From CAYVUM01 sp964454795 (lineage in GTDB: Bacteria > Pseudomonadota > Alphaproteobacteria > Rhodospirillales > Defluviicoccaceae), in the NCBI GenBank assembly GCA_964454795.1, contig CAYVUM010000001.1:1-64000 (forward strand): DNA of 64,000 nucleotides. Reading direction: 5' to 3'. Numbering within the stretch: the first letter of the stretch is position 1; each line of letters begins with the position of its first letter. Positions 1-8,421 of the stretch are shown in pieces. Position numbers and translations under genes: made by a program. Under the pieces are notes generated by a model. That model ran no database searches. It was not told where the DNA came from and saw only the letters and a program-made list of their open reading frames with translations.

Positions 1-664
1 GATCGGCGGCTCGGGCACCGGCAAGTCGGTGCTGATCAAGTGCATCCTCGGTCTGCTTGAGCCCGATGCCGGCAGTATCCTTGTCGACGGCGAGGAGGTG
101 GTCGGCCTGCGCGGCGCAGCCCGGGAGCGGGTGAACACCAAGTTCGGTATGCTGTTTCAAGGTGGCGCCCTGTTCGACAGCCTGCCGGTCTGGGAGAACG
201 TCACCTTCGGACTGCTTGCCGCCCGCCGCGCCACCCGCCGGGAAGCGCGCGAACTGGCGGTGGAGACCCTTGCCAAGGTGGGACTTCCGTCCGATGCCGC
301 GACGCTGTATCCGGCGGAACTGTCCGGCGGTATGCAAAAACGGGTGGCGCTGGCCCGGGCGATTGCAACGGGCCCGGAAATCATTTTCTTCGACGAGCCG
401 ACCACCGGCCTCGATCCGATCATGGCCGATGTCATCAACGATCTGATCGTCAAGACCACCCGGGAGGCCGGCGCAAGTGCCCTGTCGATCACCCACGACA
501 TGGCCAGCGCCCGCAAGATCGCCCACCGGATCGCCATGTTGCACGATGGCCGGATCATCTGGGCCGGGCCGGTCGCCGAAATCGACTCCTGCACGGAGCC
601 GCACGTCGATCAGTTCGTGCACGGCCGGGCCGAGGGGCCGATCCGCATGGCGGTACGGGCCTGA
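1..664 (+). CDS. mlaF: MlaF-like ABC transporter ATP-binding protein (5' end missing)
   Basis: ATPase subunit of an Mla-type phospholipid transport ABC complex, which keeps outer-membrane lipid asymmetry from the cytoplasmic face of the inner membrane. The frame is already open at base 2 and begins inside the Walker A motif (GGSGTGKS), so roughly the first 40 residues lie before the window. The Q-loop segment reads LFQGGALFDSL, followed by VWENV, which is characteristic of MlaF rather than generic ABC ATPases. The ABC signature is LSGGMQKR, the Walker B is IIFFDEPTTGLDP, and the switch histidine is in SITHDM. The stop is 2 bases before the GTG of radA, so the two are probably co-transcribed. 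The other mla genes would be expected upstream, outside the window. Confidence 0.9.
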   Translation, partial: IGGSGTGKSVLIKCILGLLEPDAGSILVDGEEVVGLRGAARERVNTKFGMLFQGGALFDSLPVWENVTFGLLAARRATRREARELAVETLAKVGLPSDAATLYPAELSGGMQKRVALARAIATGPEIIFFDEPTTGLDPIMADVINDLIVKTTREAGASALSITHDMASARKIAHRIAMLHDGRIIWAGPVAEIDSCTEPHVDQFVHGRAEGPIRMAVRA

Positions 665-666
665 CG

Positions 667-2067
667 GTGGCGCGCCCGGCCACCGCCTTCGTCTGCCAGG
701 CCTGCGGCGCGACCCGGCCCAAATGGTCCGGGCGGTGCGATGGCTGCGGGGAGTGGAACACCCTGGTGGAGGAACTGCGACCCTCAGCGGTCCCGAAAGG
801 CCTGGACCCGCGGCGCGGTCGTCGCCTGGCCCTCGTCGGCCTGGAGGGCGAAGCCGAGCCGGCACCGCGCCTGACCACCGGCATCGGCGAGTTCGACCGC
901 GTCTGTGGCGGCGGGCTGGTCCCGGGATCGGTGCTGCTGGTCGGCGGCGATCCGGGGATCGGTAAATCGACCCTGCTGCTGCAGGTCGCGGCGGCGCTCG
1001 CCGCCACCGGCGGCTGCGCCTACGTCTCCGGAGAGGAAGCGATCGAGCAGCTGCGGCTGCGCGCGGTGCGGCTGGGATTGTCGTCGGCTCCCGTCGGCCT
1101 GCTTGCCGCCACGTCAGTCCGCGACATCGCCGCAACCTTCGACCGGCCGGACCCTCCGGCGGCCGTTGTCGTCGATTCGATCCAGACGCTCTACGTCGAC
1201 ACCCTTGATTCCGCGCCGGGGACGGTGGCGCAGGTGCGATCCTCGGTCCAGGAACTGGTCCGGCTCGCCAAGACCCGTGGCTTCGTGTTGTTTCTCGTTG
1301 GTCATGTGACCAAGGAGGGGCTGCTCGCCGGCCCGCGGGTGGTCGAGCATCTCGTCGACTGCGTCCTGTATTTCGAGGGCGAGCGCGGCCACGCCTTCCG
1401 GATCCTGCGCACGGTCAAGAACCGGTTCGGCGGGACCGACGAGATCGGCGTGTTTCAGATGTCTGACCGCGGCCTTGTCGAGGTTCTCAACCCCTCCGAG
1501 CTTTTCCTCGCCGACCGCGAGTCATCGGTGCCCGGTTGCTGCGTGTTCGCGGGAATCGAGGGATCGCGGCCGGTGCTCGTCGAGGTGCAGGCGCTGGTCG
1601 CGCCGTCAGCCTACGGAACCCCGCGCCGTGCCGCGGTGGGTTGGGACCAGGCACGGCTGGCGATGGTGATTGCGGTCCTCGAGTCCCGGTGTGGTCTGGC
1701 ATTTGGCGCCGCCGATGTGTATCTCAATATCGCCGGAGGGTTGAGGATTGTCGAGCCGGCTGCCGACTTGGCCGTTGCCGCCGCGCTGGTCTCGGCAGGA
1801 GGCGGCGTTCCGGTCTCCGAGCGCGCCGTGGCGTTCGGCGAGATCGGTCTGGCCGGAGAAGTCCGGGCCGTGGCCCGCACCGAAGCGCGGTTGAAAGAGG
1901 CAGCCAAATTGGGCTTTTCGGAGGTGATCATGCCGGTGCGGCGGGGGCGGCCAGAAGCCGGGCGTCCCGCCGGGCTGGCAATCTGGCCGGTCTCCCGGGT
2001 CGATGATCTGGTTGCCCGGCTTGCCGCCGACACCAGCGGACACAGGAGGCCGACGCAGCGTGGGTGA
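667..2067 (+). CDS. radA: DNA repair protein RadA/Sms
   Basis: RadA is a RecA-like hexameric ATPase that promotes branch migration of recombination intermediates. The 466-residue product has the usual layout: an N-terminal C4 zinc finger (CQAC then CDGC, residues 10-30), Walker A GGDPGIGKST near residue 95, the RadA-specific KNRFG motif at about 250, and a C-terminal Lon-protease-like domain (from about 290) lacking a protease active site. The GTG start lies 2 nt after the mlaF stop and gives a full-length N-terminus starting right before the zinc finger. Its last codons overlap the cvpA start by 8 nt, so it is part of a tight forward operon. Confidence 0.95.
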   Translation: MARPATAFVCQACGATRPKWSGRCDGCGEWNTLVEELRPSAVPKGLDPRRGRRLALVGLEGEAEPAPRLTTGIGEFDRVCGGGLVPGSVLLVGGDPGIGKSTLLLQVAAALAATGGCAYVSGEEAIEQLRLRAVRLGLSSAPVGLLAATSVRDIAATFDRPDPPAAVVVDSIQTLYVDTLDSAPGTVAQVRSSVQELVRLAKTRGFVLFLVGHVTKEGLLAGPRVVEHLVDCVLYFEGERGHAFRILRTVKNRFGGTDEIGVFQMSDRGLVEVLNPSELFLADRESSVPGCCVFAGIEGSRPVLVEVQALVAPSAYGTPRRAAVGWDQARLAMVIAVLESRCGLAFGAADVYLNIAGGLRIVEPAADLAVAAALVSAGGGVPVSERAVAFGEIGLAGEVRAVARTEARLKEAAKLGFSEVIMPVRRGRPEAGRPAGLAIWPVSRVDDLVARLAADTSGHRRPTQRG

Positions 2068-2764
2068 GACAGGCATCACCATCGCCGATATCCTTGTGGT
2101 CGGCCTGCTGCTGTTGTCGGGTCTGCTCGCCTTCGCCCGCGGTTTCATCCGCGAGATGCTGACCATCGCCGGCCTGATCGGGGCGATCGCCGCGGCACTT
2201 TACGGCTATCCCCACCTGGCGCCCTATGCTGAGACCCTGGTTCGGGATTCCCGGCTGGCAAGCTTCGCGGCCGGATGTGTCATCTTCGTCGTAGCGATGG
2301 TCTTCTTTGCGATCGTCAGCAGCGCGATCGGCCGGGCCGTGCGTGCGGCCCAGCTCAACGCCGTCGACCGGTCACTCGGCTTTGCCTTCGGCCTCGTCCG
2401 CGGCGCTGCGATCATCTCGCTGCTGTGGATCGGCCTCAGCTTTATCTGGTCCACCGAGGAGCTGCCGCCCTGGATCGGCGATGCCCGCTCGCGGCCGCTG
2501 GTTGAGGCCGGCGCCGAACTGCTGACTCCCGTCGCCGAGGGTCTGAAGCCGTTGCTGTTTCCGGGCGGTTCCGGCGGCGACGGCGGGACCGACCTGGATG
2601 CGATGAAGCGCACGGCGGAACAGGCGCGGGAAGCGGAGCGCATGCTCCGCGACATGATGGCGCCCGAACCGAAAGGGCCGGACACCCCGGACCGCGGCGG
2701 TTACGGTACGGTGGAGCGCGAAGACCTCGAACGTCTGATCGAGAGCAGCCGGAGCCGGCCATGA
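2060..2764 (+). CDS. cvpA: CvpA family inner-membrane protein
   Basis: Colicin V production protein family, an integral membrane protein commonly found next to purF. Four hydrophobic segments are visible in the first 150 residues (ITIADILVVGLLLLSGLLAF, then LTIAGLIGAIAAALYG, and two more). A charged C-terminal tail of about 70 residues follows, rich in E, R and P. The GTG at 2060 was chosen over an upstream in-frame start because AGGAGG at 2044-2049 is well placed before it and the protein then begins at the family's usual N-terminus. It overlaps radA by 8 nt and purF by 4 nt (ATGA), which suggests translational coupling. The biochemical role is not settled for the family. Confidence 0.88.
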   Translation: MGETGITIADILVVGLLLLSGLLAFARGFIREMLTIAGLIGAIAAALYGYPHLAPYAETLVRDSRLASFAAGCVIFVVAMVFFAIVSSAIGRAVRAAQLNAVDRSLGFAFGLVRGAAIISLLWIGLSFIWSTEELPPWIGDARSRPLVEAGAELLTPVAEGLKPLLFPGGSGGDGGTDLDAMKRTAEQAREAERMLRDMMAPEPKGPDTPDRGGYGTVEREDLERLIESSRSRP

Positions 2765-4260
2765 CCTTTTCTTCCGCACGGCACCGACCCGATACCAGGC
2801 CCGCCGCGGGGTCTGTGAGAGGCGGCGCTGACGAGGACGACCGCTTTCGGGAAGAATGCGGCGTTTTCGGCATCTACAACCATCCGGATGCCGCCGCGAC
2901 CACGGTGTTGGGCCTGCACGCCCTGCAGCACCGCGGCCAGGAGGCCGCGGGGATCGTCACCTTTGACGGTGAGCACTTCCATGCCCACCGGGTCCTCGGC
3001 CTGGTCGGCGACAATTTCGGCTCCAAGCCGCTGATCGCCAGGCTCGCCGGGCGGTTCGCCCTCGGTCACGTGCGCTATGGGACGACCGGCGCAACGGTGA
3101 TGCGGAACGTCCAGCCATTGTTCGCCGATCTGGAATTCGGCGGCCTTGCCATCGCCCACAACGGCAACCTCACCAATGCGCTCGGGGTCCGCAAGGATCT
3201 GGTGCGGCGGGGCGCGATCTTTCAGTCCACCTCCGATACCGAAACGATCATCCACCTGATCGCCACCAGCCACTACGCAACCGTCGTCGACCGGCTGATC
3301 GACGCGATGCGCCAGCTGGAGGGAGCCTATTCGCTGGTGGCAATCACCCGCCGCAAGCTGATTGGCATGCGCGATCCCTACGGCGTGCGGCCGCTGGTCC
3401 TCGGGCGGCTGGGCGAGTCGTGGATTCTCACCTCGGAAACCTGTGCCCTCGATATCATCGGCGCCACGCTGGTCCGCGAGGTGGAGCCGGGTGAAATCGT
3501 CATTATCGACGATGAAGGGCTGCGGAGCGTCCGGCCGTTCGCCAAGGTCCCCCGGCGGTTCTGCATCTTCGAGTACATCTATTTCGCCCGGCCTGACAGC
3601 ACTCTGGAGGGCCGCAACGTCTATGCGGTCCGCCGGCAGATCGGCATGGAGCTGGCCCGGGAGAACCCCGTGCCTGCCGATCTGGTGGTGCCCGTGCCCG
3701 ACTCCGGGGTTCCCGCGGCGATCGGCTACGCCGAGCAGTCGGGCATCCCCTTCGAGCTCGGGATTATCCGAAATCATTACGTCGGCCGGACGTTCATCGA
3801 GCCGAAGGACCGCATCCGCCATCTCGGGGTCAAGCTGAAGCACAATGCCAACGCCAGCCGCCTCAAGGGGCGGCGGATCATTCTCGTCGACGACTCGATT
3901 GTCCGGGGGACCACCTCCGTGAAGATTGTCGAGATGGTGCGCAACGCCGGGGCGGTGGAAGTCCACATGCGGATCTCGAGCCCGCCGACCACCAATCCCT
4001 GCTTCTACGGCATCGATACGCCGGAGAAAAAGGACCTGCTGGCGTCGTCCCGCGATGTGACCGAGATGGCCCGCCACATCGGCGTGGATTCGCTGGCATA
4101 CGTGTCGATCGACGGCCTCTACCGCGCCGTCGGCGAGGCCCGCCGCAACGCCCAGCGCCCGCAGTTCTGCGATGCCTGTTTCACCGGCGACTATCCGATC
4201 CGGCTCAGCGATTTCGAGGATCAGCCAACGCCGGCGCAGCTCTCGCTGCTGGAGGAATAG
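2761..4260 (+). CDS. purF: Amidophosphoribosyltransferase
   Basis: First committed enzyme of purine synthesis: PRPP plus glutamine gives 5-phosphoribosylamine. The 499-residue protein has a class II glutamine amidotransferase domain whose nucleophile is Cys33 (EECGVFGIYN). This implies removal of a 32-residue propeptide, as in Bacillus-type PurF. The PRPP-binding signature ILVDDSIVRGTTS lies near residue 380. Cysteines in NPCFYGIDTP and FCDACFTGDYP near the C-terminus fit the ligands of a 4Fe-4S cluster. It overlaps cvpA by 4 nt, and the following SDR begins 3 nt after its stop, so the whole run from mlaF or radA onward is probably one transcript. Confidence 0.97.
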   Translation: MTFSSARHRPDTRPAAGSVRGGADEDDRFREECGVFGIYNHPDAAATTVLGLHALQHRGQEAAGIVTFDGEHFHAHRVLGLVGDNFGSKPLIARLAGRFALGHVRYGTTGATVMRNVQPLFADLEFGGLAIAHNGNLTNALGVRKDLVRRGAIFQSTSDTETIIHLIATSHYATVVDRLIDAMRQLEGAYSLVAITRRKLIGMRDPYGVRPLVLGRLGESWILTSETCALDIIGATLVREVEPGEIVIIDDEGLRSVRPFAKVPRRFCIFEYIYFARPDSTLEGRNVYAVRRQIGMELARENPVPADLVVPVPDSGVPAAIGYAEQSGIPFELGIIRNHYVGRTFIEPKDRIRHLGVKLKHNANASRLKGRRIILVDDSIVRGTTSVKIVEMVRNAGAVEVHMRISSPPTTNPCFYGIDTPEKKDLLASSRDVTEMARHIGVDSLAYVSIDGLYRAVGEARRNAQRPQFCDACFTGDYPIRLSDFEDQPTPAQLSLLEE

Positions 4261-4263
4261 GCA

Positions 4264-4983
4264 GTGGCTGATCCGCGGGCTGCCGCCGGCCGGCTGAGCG
4301 GCCGGGTTGCGCTGGTCACCGGCGCGTCCCGGGGTATCGGCCGCGCCGTGGCGGTGCGACTGGCGCGGGAGGGGGCGACGGTCGTGCTGTTTGCCCGGAC
4401 CCAGGGCGGCCTTGAAGAGACTGACGATGAGATCCGGGCGTTCGACGGCGAGGCAAGCCTGGTCCCGGGCGACCTGACCGACGGCATGACCATCGACCGG
4501 GTCGGTGCGGCGATTTTTCAGCGCTGGGGACGCCTTGATATTCTCGTCGGCAATGCCGGCGAACTTGGGGTGCTGAGCCCGGTCGGACACATCGATCCGG
4601 GCGTGTGGGACCGGGTGTTGGCCGTGAACCTGACCGCCAACTGGCGGCTGCTCCGCGCCTGTGATCCGCTGTTGCGCGCGGCTGATGCCGGGCGGGCCGT
4701 GTTCATGACCGCCGGGGTCGCGGCCGGCCGCGCCTACTGGGGACTGTATGCCGCCTCGAAGGCGGCCCTTGAGAGCCTGGTCCGCAGCTATGCCCAGGAG
4801 ATCCGCAAGACCCGGGTCCGCGCCAACCTGCTCGACCCTGGCCCGACCCGCACCCGGTTGCGGGCCACTGCGTTTCCGGGGGAGGATCCGGCATCGGTCA
4901 AGCCGCCGGAGGTGGTTGCCGAGGCGTGTCTCCCGCTCGTGCTTCCCGAGTGCCTGCGCAACGGCGAAACCCTTCAGGCCTGA
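4264..4983 (+). CDS. Short-chain dehydrogenase/reductase (SDR)
   Basis: A 239-residue NAD(P)-dependent oxidoreductase of the classical SDR family. It shows the cofactor-binding TGASRGIG motif at residues 19-26, a NAG motif (VGNAGELG) near residue 97 and the catalytic YAASK at about 161. The GTG start is 3 nt after the purF stop, with no better start nearby. The family member placed directly behind purF in alphaproteobacteria has no firmly assigned substrate, and the sequence gives no further hint. The final residues (NGETLQA) end the protein slightly short of many SDRs, but the Rossmann core is complete. Confidence 0.9.
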   Translation: MADPRAAAGRLSGRVALVTGASRGIGRAVAVRLAREGATVVLFARTQGGLEETDDEIRAFDGEASLVPGDLTDGMTIDRVGAAIFQRWGRLDILVGNAGELGVLSPVGHIDPGVWDRVLAVNLTANWRLLRACDPLLRAADAGRAVFMTAGVAAGRAYWGLYAASKAALESLVRSYAQEIRKTRVRANLLDPGPTRTRLRATAFPGEDPASVKPPEVVAEACLPLVLPECLRNGETLQA

Positions 4984-5412
4984 TCCCCGGCGAGCGGCGT
5001 GTCATCGGCATCGGGGCGCGGTGAGGACGGTCAGGGAAATCGCCTTCCCCCGCCACCGCGACGCTGATGTTTTCCTGCTGCCGATCGCACTGGTCGCAAC
5101 GAGCCAGTCTTCAATGTGCCATTATCTCGCTGGGGAGACATTGATGACCGATCAGAAAGCCTATTTCGAAGAAAAAGTCTAAGTTCCGACAGACGCCGCA
5201 GCGAGAGGCCGTCCGAAAATAGCCACGGCGGTTCGGGCGCTATCCTTGGCCGCTTCTGGATAGTCTTCACAGGCGGTCAGGCGCATTTGCTCGCTTACAC
5301 AGTCATGTTCGGTTTGCCAGACTGTTGCCTTGTCCCAAGCCGCGCGAGACCCTGCGCCAGCGGTCCTTTCCGAGCCGGGCGGGCGCCACCGGGAACACCC
5401 GGGCGACCAGTC
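4984..5412. other. Intergenic stretch without an intact gene
   Basis: About 430 bases between the convergent SDR (+) and FrnE-like (-) genes. The only coding-like signal is the 12-codon reading frame at 5144-5182, described separately. No convincing terminator hairpin with a T-run, tRNA or repeat was found. Base composition is somewhat more AT-rich around 5110-5270 than in the flanking genes. Confidence 0.5.
5144..5182 (+). pseudogene. Possible remnant: first 12 codons of a small coiled-coil protein
   Basis: An ATG with a good ribosome-binding site (GGGGAGA, about 6 nt upstream) opens a frame that reads MTDQKAYFEEKV and then stops. From memory this resembles the N-terminus of small charged coiled-coil proteins of proteobacteria, which continue with Lys/Glu/Ala-rich heptads. 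Nothing downstream in any frame continues such a protein, so the rest may be deleted. It could equally be a chance mini-ORF or a leader peptide. Confidence is low. Confidence 0.22.
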
Positions 5413-6129
5413 TTAAGGCAATGTGGGAAGCATCGCCCCGGCTGGCGCCGGCCCCTCACTGCGCTCTGCCTCCCGGGCGGCCTCCCGGGCGACGTCCACC
5501 ATCCGCGCGAGCACCTGGGCCTCCTGGGCTCCGGCGACGACGAAACCACCGGCGAAGATGAACGTCGGCACACCGTTCAGGCCAAGCCGGGCAGCCCGGG
5601 CATAATCTTCATAGATGTCAGACACTCCGACACCCGAGTTCAGGTAAAGCTCGAGCGCGCTTGCGTCGAGCCCGAGGCGCTCGCCGATCGCCTGGAGGGT
5701 GGCGAGGTTGCCGATGTCCTCAGCCTCGACGAAGTGGGCGGCGAAGATCGCCTCAACAGCAGCATCGCCGAAGCCCTCGCTGGCGGCAAACCGCACCAGA
5801 CGGTGAGCGTTGACGGTATTCGGGGTCCGCCGGATCCGGTCGAAGGCGAAATCGATCCGCGTCGACTGGCCGGCATCGGCGATGCCGCGCAGCACCCGCC
5901 GGACCCGTGCCTCGCTGCCGTAGCGCCGGGCAAGGTAAACCTCGCGCTCGATTCCCTCGGCAGGGAGGTCGGGATGAAGCAAGTACGGTCGCCAGCGCCG
6001 CCGGCAGCGCAGAATTGGCCGGCGGGCGAGGGCCTGCTCCAGGCGCCGTTTGCCAATGAAGCACCAGGGACAAGCCAAGTCGTAGACGATTTCAACGTCC
6101 ACCGCTTCGGCGGAAAGCTGTTCATGCAT
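5413..6129 (-). CDS. DsbA family oxidoreductase, FrnE-like
   Basis: A 238-residue thioredoxin-fold protein of the DsbA/FrnE branch (2-hydroxychromene-2-carboxylate isomerase superfamily). The N-terminal strand is followed by the active-site motif CPWC (in YDLACPWCFIGKRRL) at about residue 22. A long helical insertion follows, and the cis-proline strand is at GVPTFIF near residue 187. No signal peptide is seen, so it is probably cytoplasmic, as usual for FrnE. The ATG at 6129 is preferred because the domain begins right after it. In-frame ATGs at 6144 and 6162 are alternatives, and a GGAGGA sits just before the 6144 one. FrnE homologues are tied to thiol redox or oxidative-stress tolerance, but the substrate is unknown here. 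Confidence 0.85.
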   Translation of the reverse strand: MHEQLSAEAVDVEIVYDLACPWCFIGKRRLEQALARRPILRCRRRWRPYLLHPDLPAEGIEREVYLARRYGSEARVRRVLRGIADAGQSTRIDFAFDRIRRTPNTVNAHRLVRFAASEGFGDAAVEAIFAAHFVEAEDIGNLATLQAIGERLGLDASALELYLNSGVGVSDIYEDYARAARLGLNGVPTFIFAGGFVVAGAQEAQVLARMVDVAREAAREAERSEGPAPAGAMLPTLP

Positions 6130-6454
6130 GACCGTTCTGAACATTCCTCCCGGAAGCGCCATTCGGAACCAGAGTTTCGTGATCGAACTCACAGCGCTCC
6201 GTCGACGCTTGTGACAAGCTCTGCATGTGGTTGTTGTTCCTCGCTTCTGCCAGGGGCCGCCGGCGGCGACTATGGCACCGTCATGGTCGGGTTGGTGGCG
6301 CAACCAGGGAGACTGGCTGCGCTCAGTGCTCGCCCTTGGCCGCACAGGCGGGGTAAACTGTCTTAGGGTGACAGCGTTAAGGTCACCGCCGCGTGCTCAG
6401 GGAAGAGAGGACGCTATCCTCGGCGTTGTTCGCTTTCTCAGGGAGAGACAATCG
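6130..6454. promoter_or_regulatory. Divergent intergenic region with an inverted repeat
   Basis: About 325 bases between the FrnE-like gene (-) and the lipoprotein gene (+), expected to hold both promoters. It contains an inverted repeat GGTGAC (6367-6372) / GTCACC (6382-6387) with a 9-nt spacer, about 70 nt upstream of the lipoprotein start. This is the size of a dimeric regulator site but is short enough to occur by chance. No other gene or RNA is recognised. Confidence 0.3.
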
Positions 6455-7264
6455 ATGATTGAGATTTCTCGTGCCTTTCGGCCGCTTGTCGTGGTGGCAG
6501 TTGCCGGCAGTTTGCTCACGGGTTGCCAGACCACGGATCAGGAGACCGCGCAAATCGGCGGCGGCCTGGTCGGTGCCGCGGTCGGCGGTCTGATCGGATC
6601 GCAGTTCGGCTCCGGCGGCGGGCAACTCGCCGCCACCGCCCTCGGCACCCTCGCGGGTGCCTTCATCGGCTCGCAGATTGCGGCGGCGCTGACCGAGCCG
6701 GACCGGCAGGCTTTGTCCCAGTCAACGCAGCAGGCGGCCGTTACCGGGGAGTCTCAGACCTGGCAGAACCCTGACACCGGCGTCCGCGGCCAGGTCAGCG
6801 TCAAGGAAACCAAGGTCCAGAAGACCAGCGTGCCGGTCCGGGTGCTCAAGGACCGTGTGGAAACCATTCCGCCGCTCGAGCTGATTCAGGCGGACTACCG
6901 GGTCAACAGCCCGGCCAACGTCCGCGGCGGTCCGGGGACCGATTACGTGATCACCGACAGCCTTGGGTTGGGGGACCGGGTCCATGTGGTCGGCCGGGTC
7001 GAGAGCCAGCCCTGGTACATGATCTCCGAAGGCGGGGTCGGAACCGGTTTCGTCTCGGCCAGCCTGCTCAGTCCATTGCCGGCGTCGATGCAAACGGCGG
7101 CCGGCTCGCGGTCCGCCGCACCCGTCGGTGATGTCACTGAAGTCACGGTCGCTGCCGACCGGACGTGCCGGATTGTCACCCAGCGGGTCACCCTCGGCGA
7201 CGGATCGACCAAGAGCGAGGACGTGACCGTCTGTAACGGTCCGAACGGGTGGGAGATGGTATGA
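6455..7264 (+). CDS. Glycine-zipper, SH3-domain outer-membrane lipoprotein
   Basis: A 269-residue lipoprotein. The N-terminus is a type II signal peptide with lipobox LLTGC (Cys at residue 20). Residues 28-70 form a glycine-zipper segment (GGGLVGAAVGGLIGSQFG, then LGTLAGAFIGSQ), as in the SlyB/17 kDa surface antigen group. A bacterial SH3 domain follows at about residues 150-205 (NVRGGPGTDYVITDSLGLG). The start at 6455 was chosen because it gives a proper signal peptide and has GGGAGAG upstream; longer in-frame extensions lack one. Its stop overlaps the start of the protease gene by 4 nt, so the two are translationally coupled and may act together in the envelope. Confidence 0.85.
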   Translation: MIEISRAFRPLVVVAVAGSLLTGCQTTDQETAQIGGGLVGAAVGGLIGSQFGSGGGQLAATALGTLAGAFIGSQIAAALTEPDRQALSQSTQQAAVTGESQTWQNPDTGVRGQVSVKETKVQKTSVPVRVLKDRVETIPPLELIQADYRVNSPANVRGGPGTDYVITDSLGLGDRVHVVGRVESQPWYMISEGGVGTGFVSASLLSPLPASMQTAAGSRSAAPVGDVTEVTVAADRTCRIVTQRVTLGDGSTKSEDVTVCNGPNGWEMV

Positions 7265-8421
7265 AACCTGGCCAACGACAGGGTTGGCTGCGGCCGGCCG
7301 TGGTCGCGCTCATCGCCCTTCCGATTGCGCTCGCCGGCGTGGCCGGTCCGGCGGCAGCCGACCGGGTGGTGCTGAAGAGCCGGGACGGGGTGCGCGTTAT
7401 TCTGCCCGACGGCGCGCCGAAATGCGCGCCGGCCATGGTGTTCGTGGTGGAGAGCGCGCAGCCTGAGCTTTTTTCCGGCGAGCTGACGGAACTGCAGCGG
7501 ATCGTCGGCGGCCTGCGGGCGATCATCGGCATCGAGTGCCCGACGGTCGAACGGTTTGCCCTGACCGGAGTCGTTGGCGAGGAGGTTTTCTATGCGGGAC
7601 GTGCCTCCGCCGATGGCGGCTGGCGGCTTGAGGCCGACGAGAGCGCAATCCCTGGCTCCGGATCGGACGGCTCCGGATCGGACGGGGACGGAGACGGCGC
7701 CGGCGACGGTGAAGTCCGGGAGCCGCCGGTTGCGGGCCTCGATCCCACCGGCATCCGGCCGCGCGAGCCCCGCGCCGGCGAGCCGCCTAAGCCGGTGAGT
7801 TCGGGGAGCGGCTTCTTCGTCTCCCGGGAAGGCCACTTTGTGACCAATCATCATGTGGTCGACGGCTGTCGCCAGGTGACGATCGAAACCGCAACCGGGC
7901 TGACTGTGCCGGGAAACCTCATCGGTACGAACGAACGGCTCGACCTGGCGGTGCTCTGGTTCCCCAACGCCCCGGCCGAGGTGGCCCGCTTCCGTGCCGG
8001 AACGCCGATCCGGCCGGGGGAGGATGTGGTGGTCGTCGGCTTTCCGTTCGCCACCTATCTGGCTTCGCAGCACATCGTCACCGGCGGGATGGTCAGTGCT
8101 ACCGCCGGCATTGGCGACGATCCGACGGTGTTTCAGATGACCGCCGAAATCCAGCCTGGCAACAGCGGTGGTCCCGTTTTCGACCGCTCGGGCCGGATCA
8201 CCGGTGTGGTGGTCTCCCAGGCTCATCACGAGTATGTGGCCGAGCGGTTCGGCTCGCTGCCCCAGAACATCAACTTCGCAGTCAAGGAACTGATCGTCAA
8301 AGCGTTCCTCGACGGTCACCGGGTGGATTACGAGGTCGCCGTTGAGTCCGGGCCGGAAACCACCACCGACATCGCCACCGCTGCAGAGGCGTTCACGTTT
8401 CAGGTGCTGTGCTGGAAGTAG
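7261..8421 (+). CDS. Exported trypsin-like serine protease (S1C/HtrA-like, no PDZ)
   Basis: A 386-residue secreted protease. Residues 1-35 form a Sec signal peptide (ALIALPIALAGVAGPAAA). A region of about 95 residues of unknown fold is followed by a Gly/Ser/Asp linker and then the chymotrypsin-fold domain from about residue 180. The catalytic triad is His in VTNHHVVDG, Asp in ERLDLAVL and Ser in QPGNSGGPVF. No PDZ domain follows, unlike DegP/DegQ. It is coupled by ATGA overlap to the upstream lipoprotein. Its last 29 bases overlap the 3' end of the convergent ModE-type gene, so the two transcripts are antisense at their ends. Confidence 0.88.
   Translation: MKPGQRQGWLRPAVVALIALPIALAGVAGPAAADRVVLKSRDGVRVILPDGAPKCAPAMVFVVESAQPELFSGELTELQRIVGGLRAIIGIECPTVERFALTGVVGEEVFYAGRASADGGWRLEADESAIPGSGSDGSGSDGDGDGAGDGEVREPPVAGLDPTGIRPREPRAGEPPKPVSSGSGFFVSREGHFVTNHHVVDGCRQVTIETATGLTVPGNLIGTNERLDLAVLWFPNAPAEVARFRAGTPIRPGEDVVVVGFPFATYLASQHIVTGGMVSATAGIGDDPTVFQMTAEIQPGNSGGPVFDRSGRITGVVVSQAHHEYVAERFGSLPQNINFAVKELIVKAFLDGHRVDYEVAVESGPETTTDIATAAEAFTFQVLCWK
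7654..7683 (+). repeat. 15-bp perfect tandem repeat (two copies) in the protease linker
   Basis: Two identical copies of GGCTCCGGATCGGAC lie head to tail and encode GSGSD twice. They form part of the flexible acidic linker between the N-terminal region and the protease domain. The repeat length is a multiple of three, so copy-number change would keep the frame. Confidence 0.8.
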
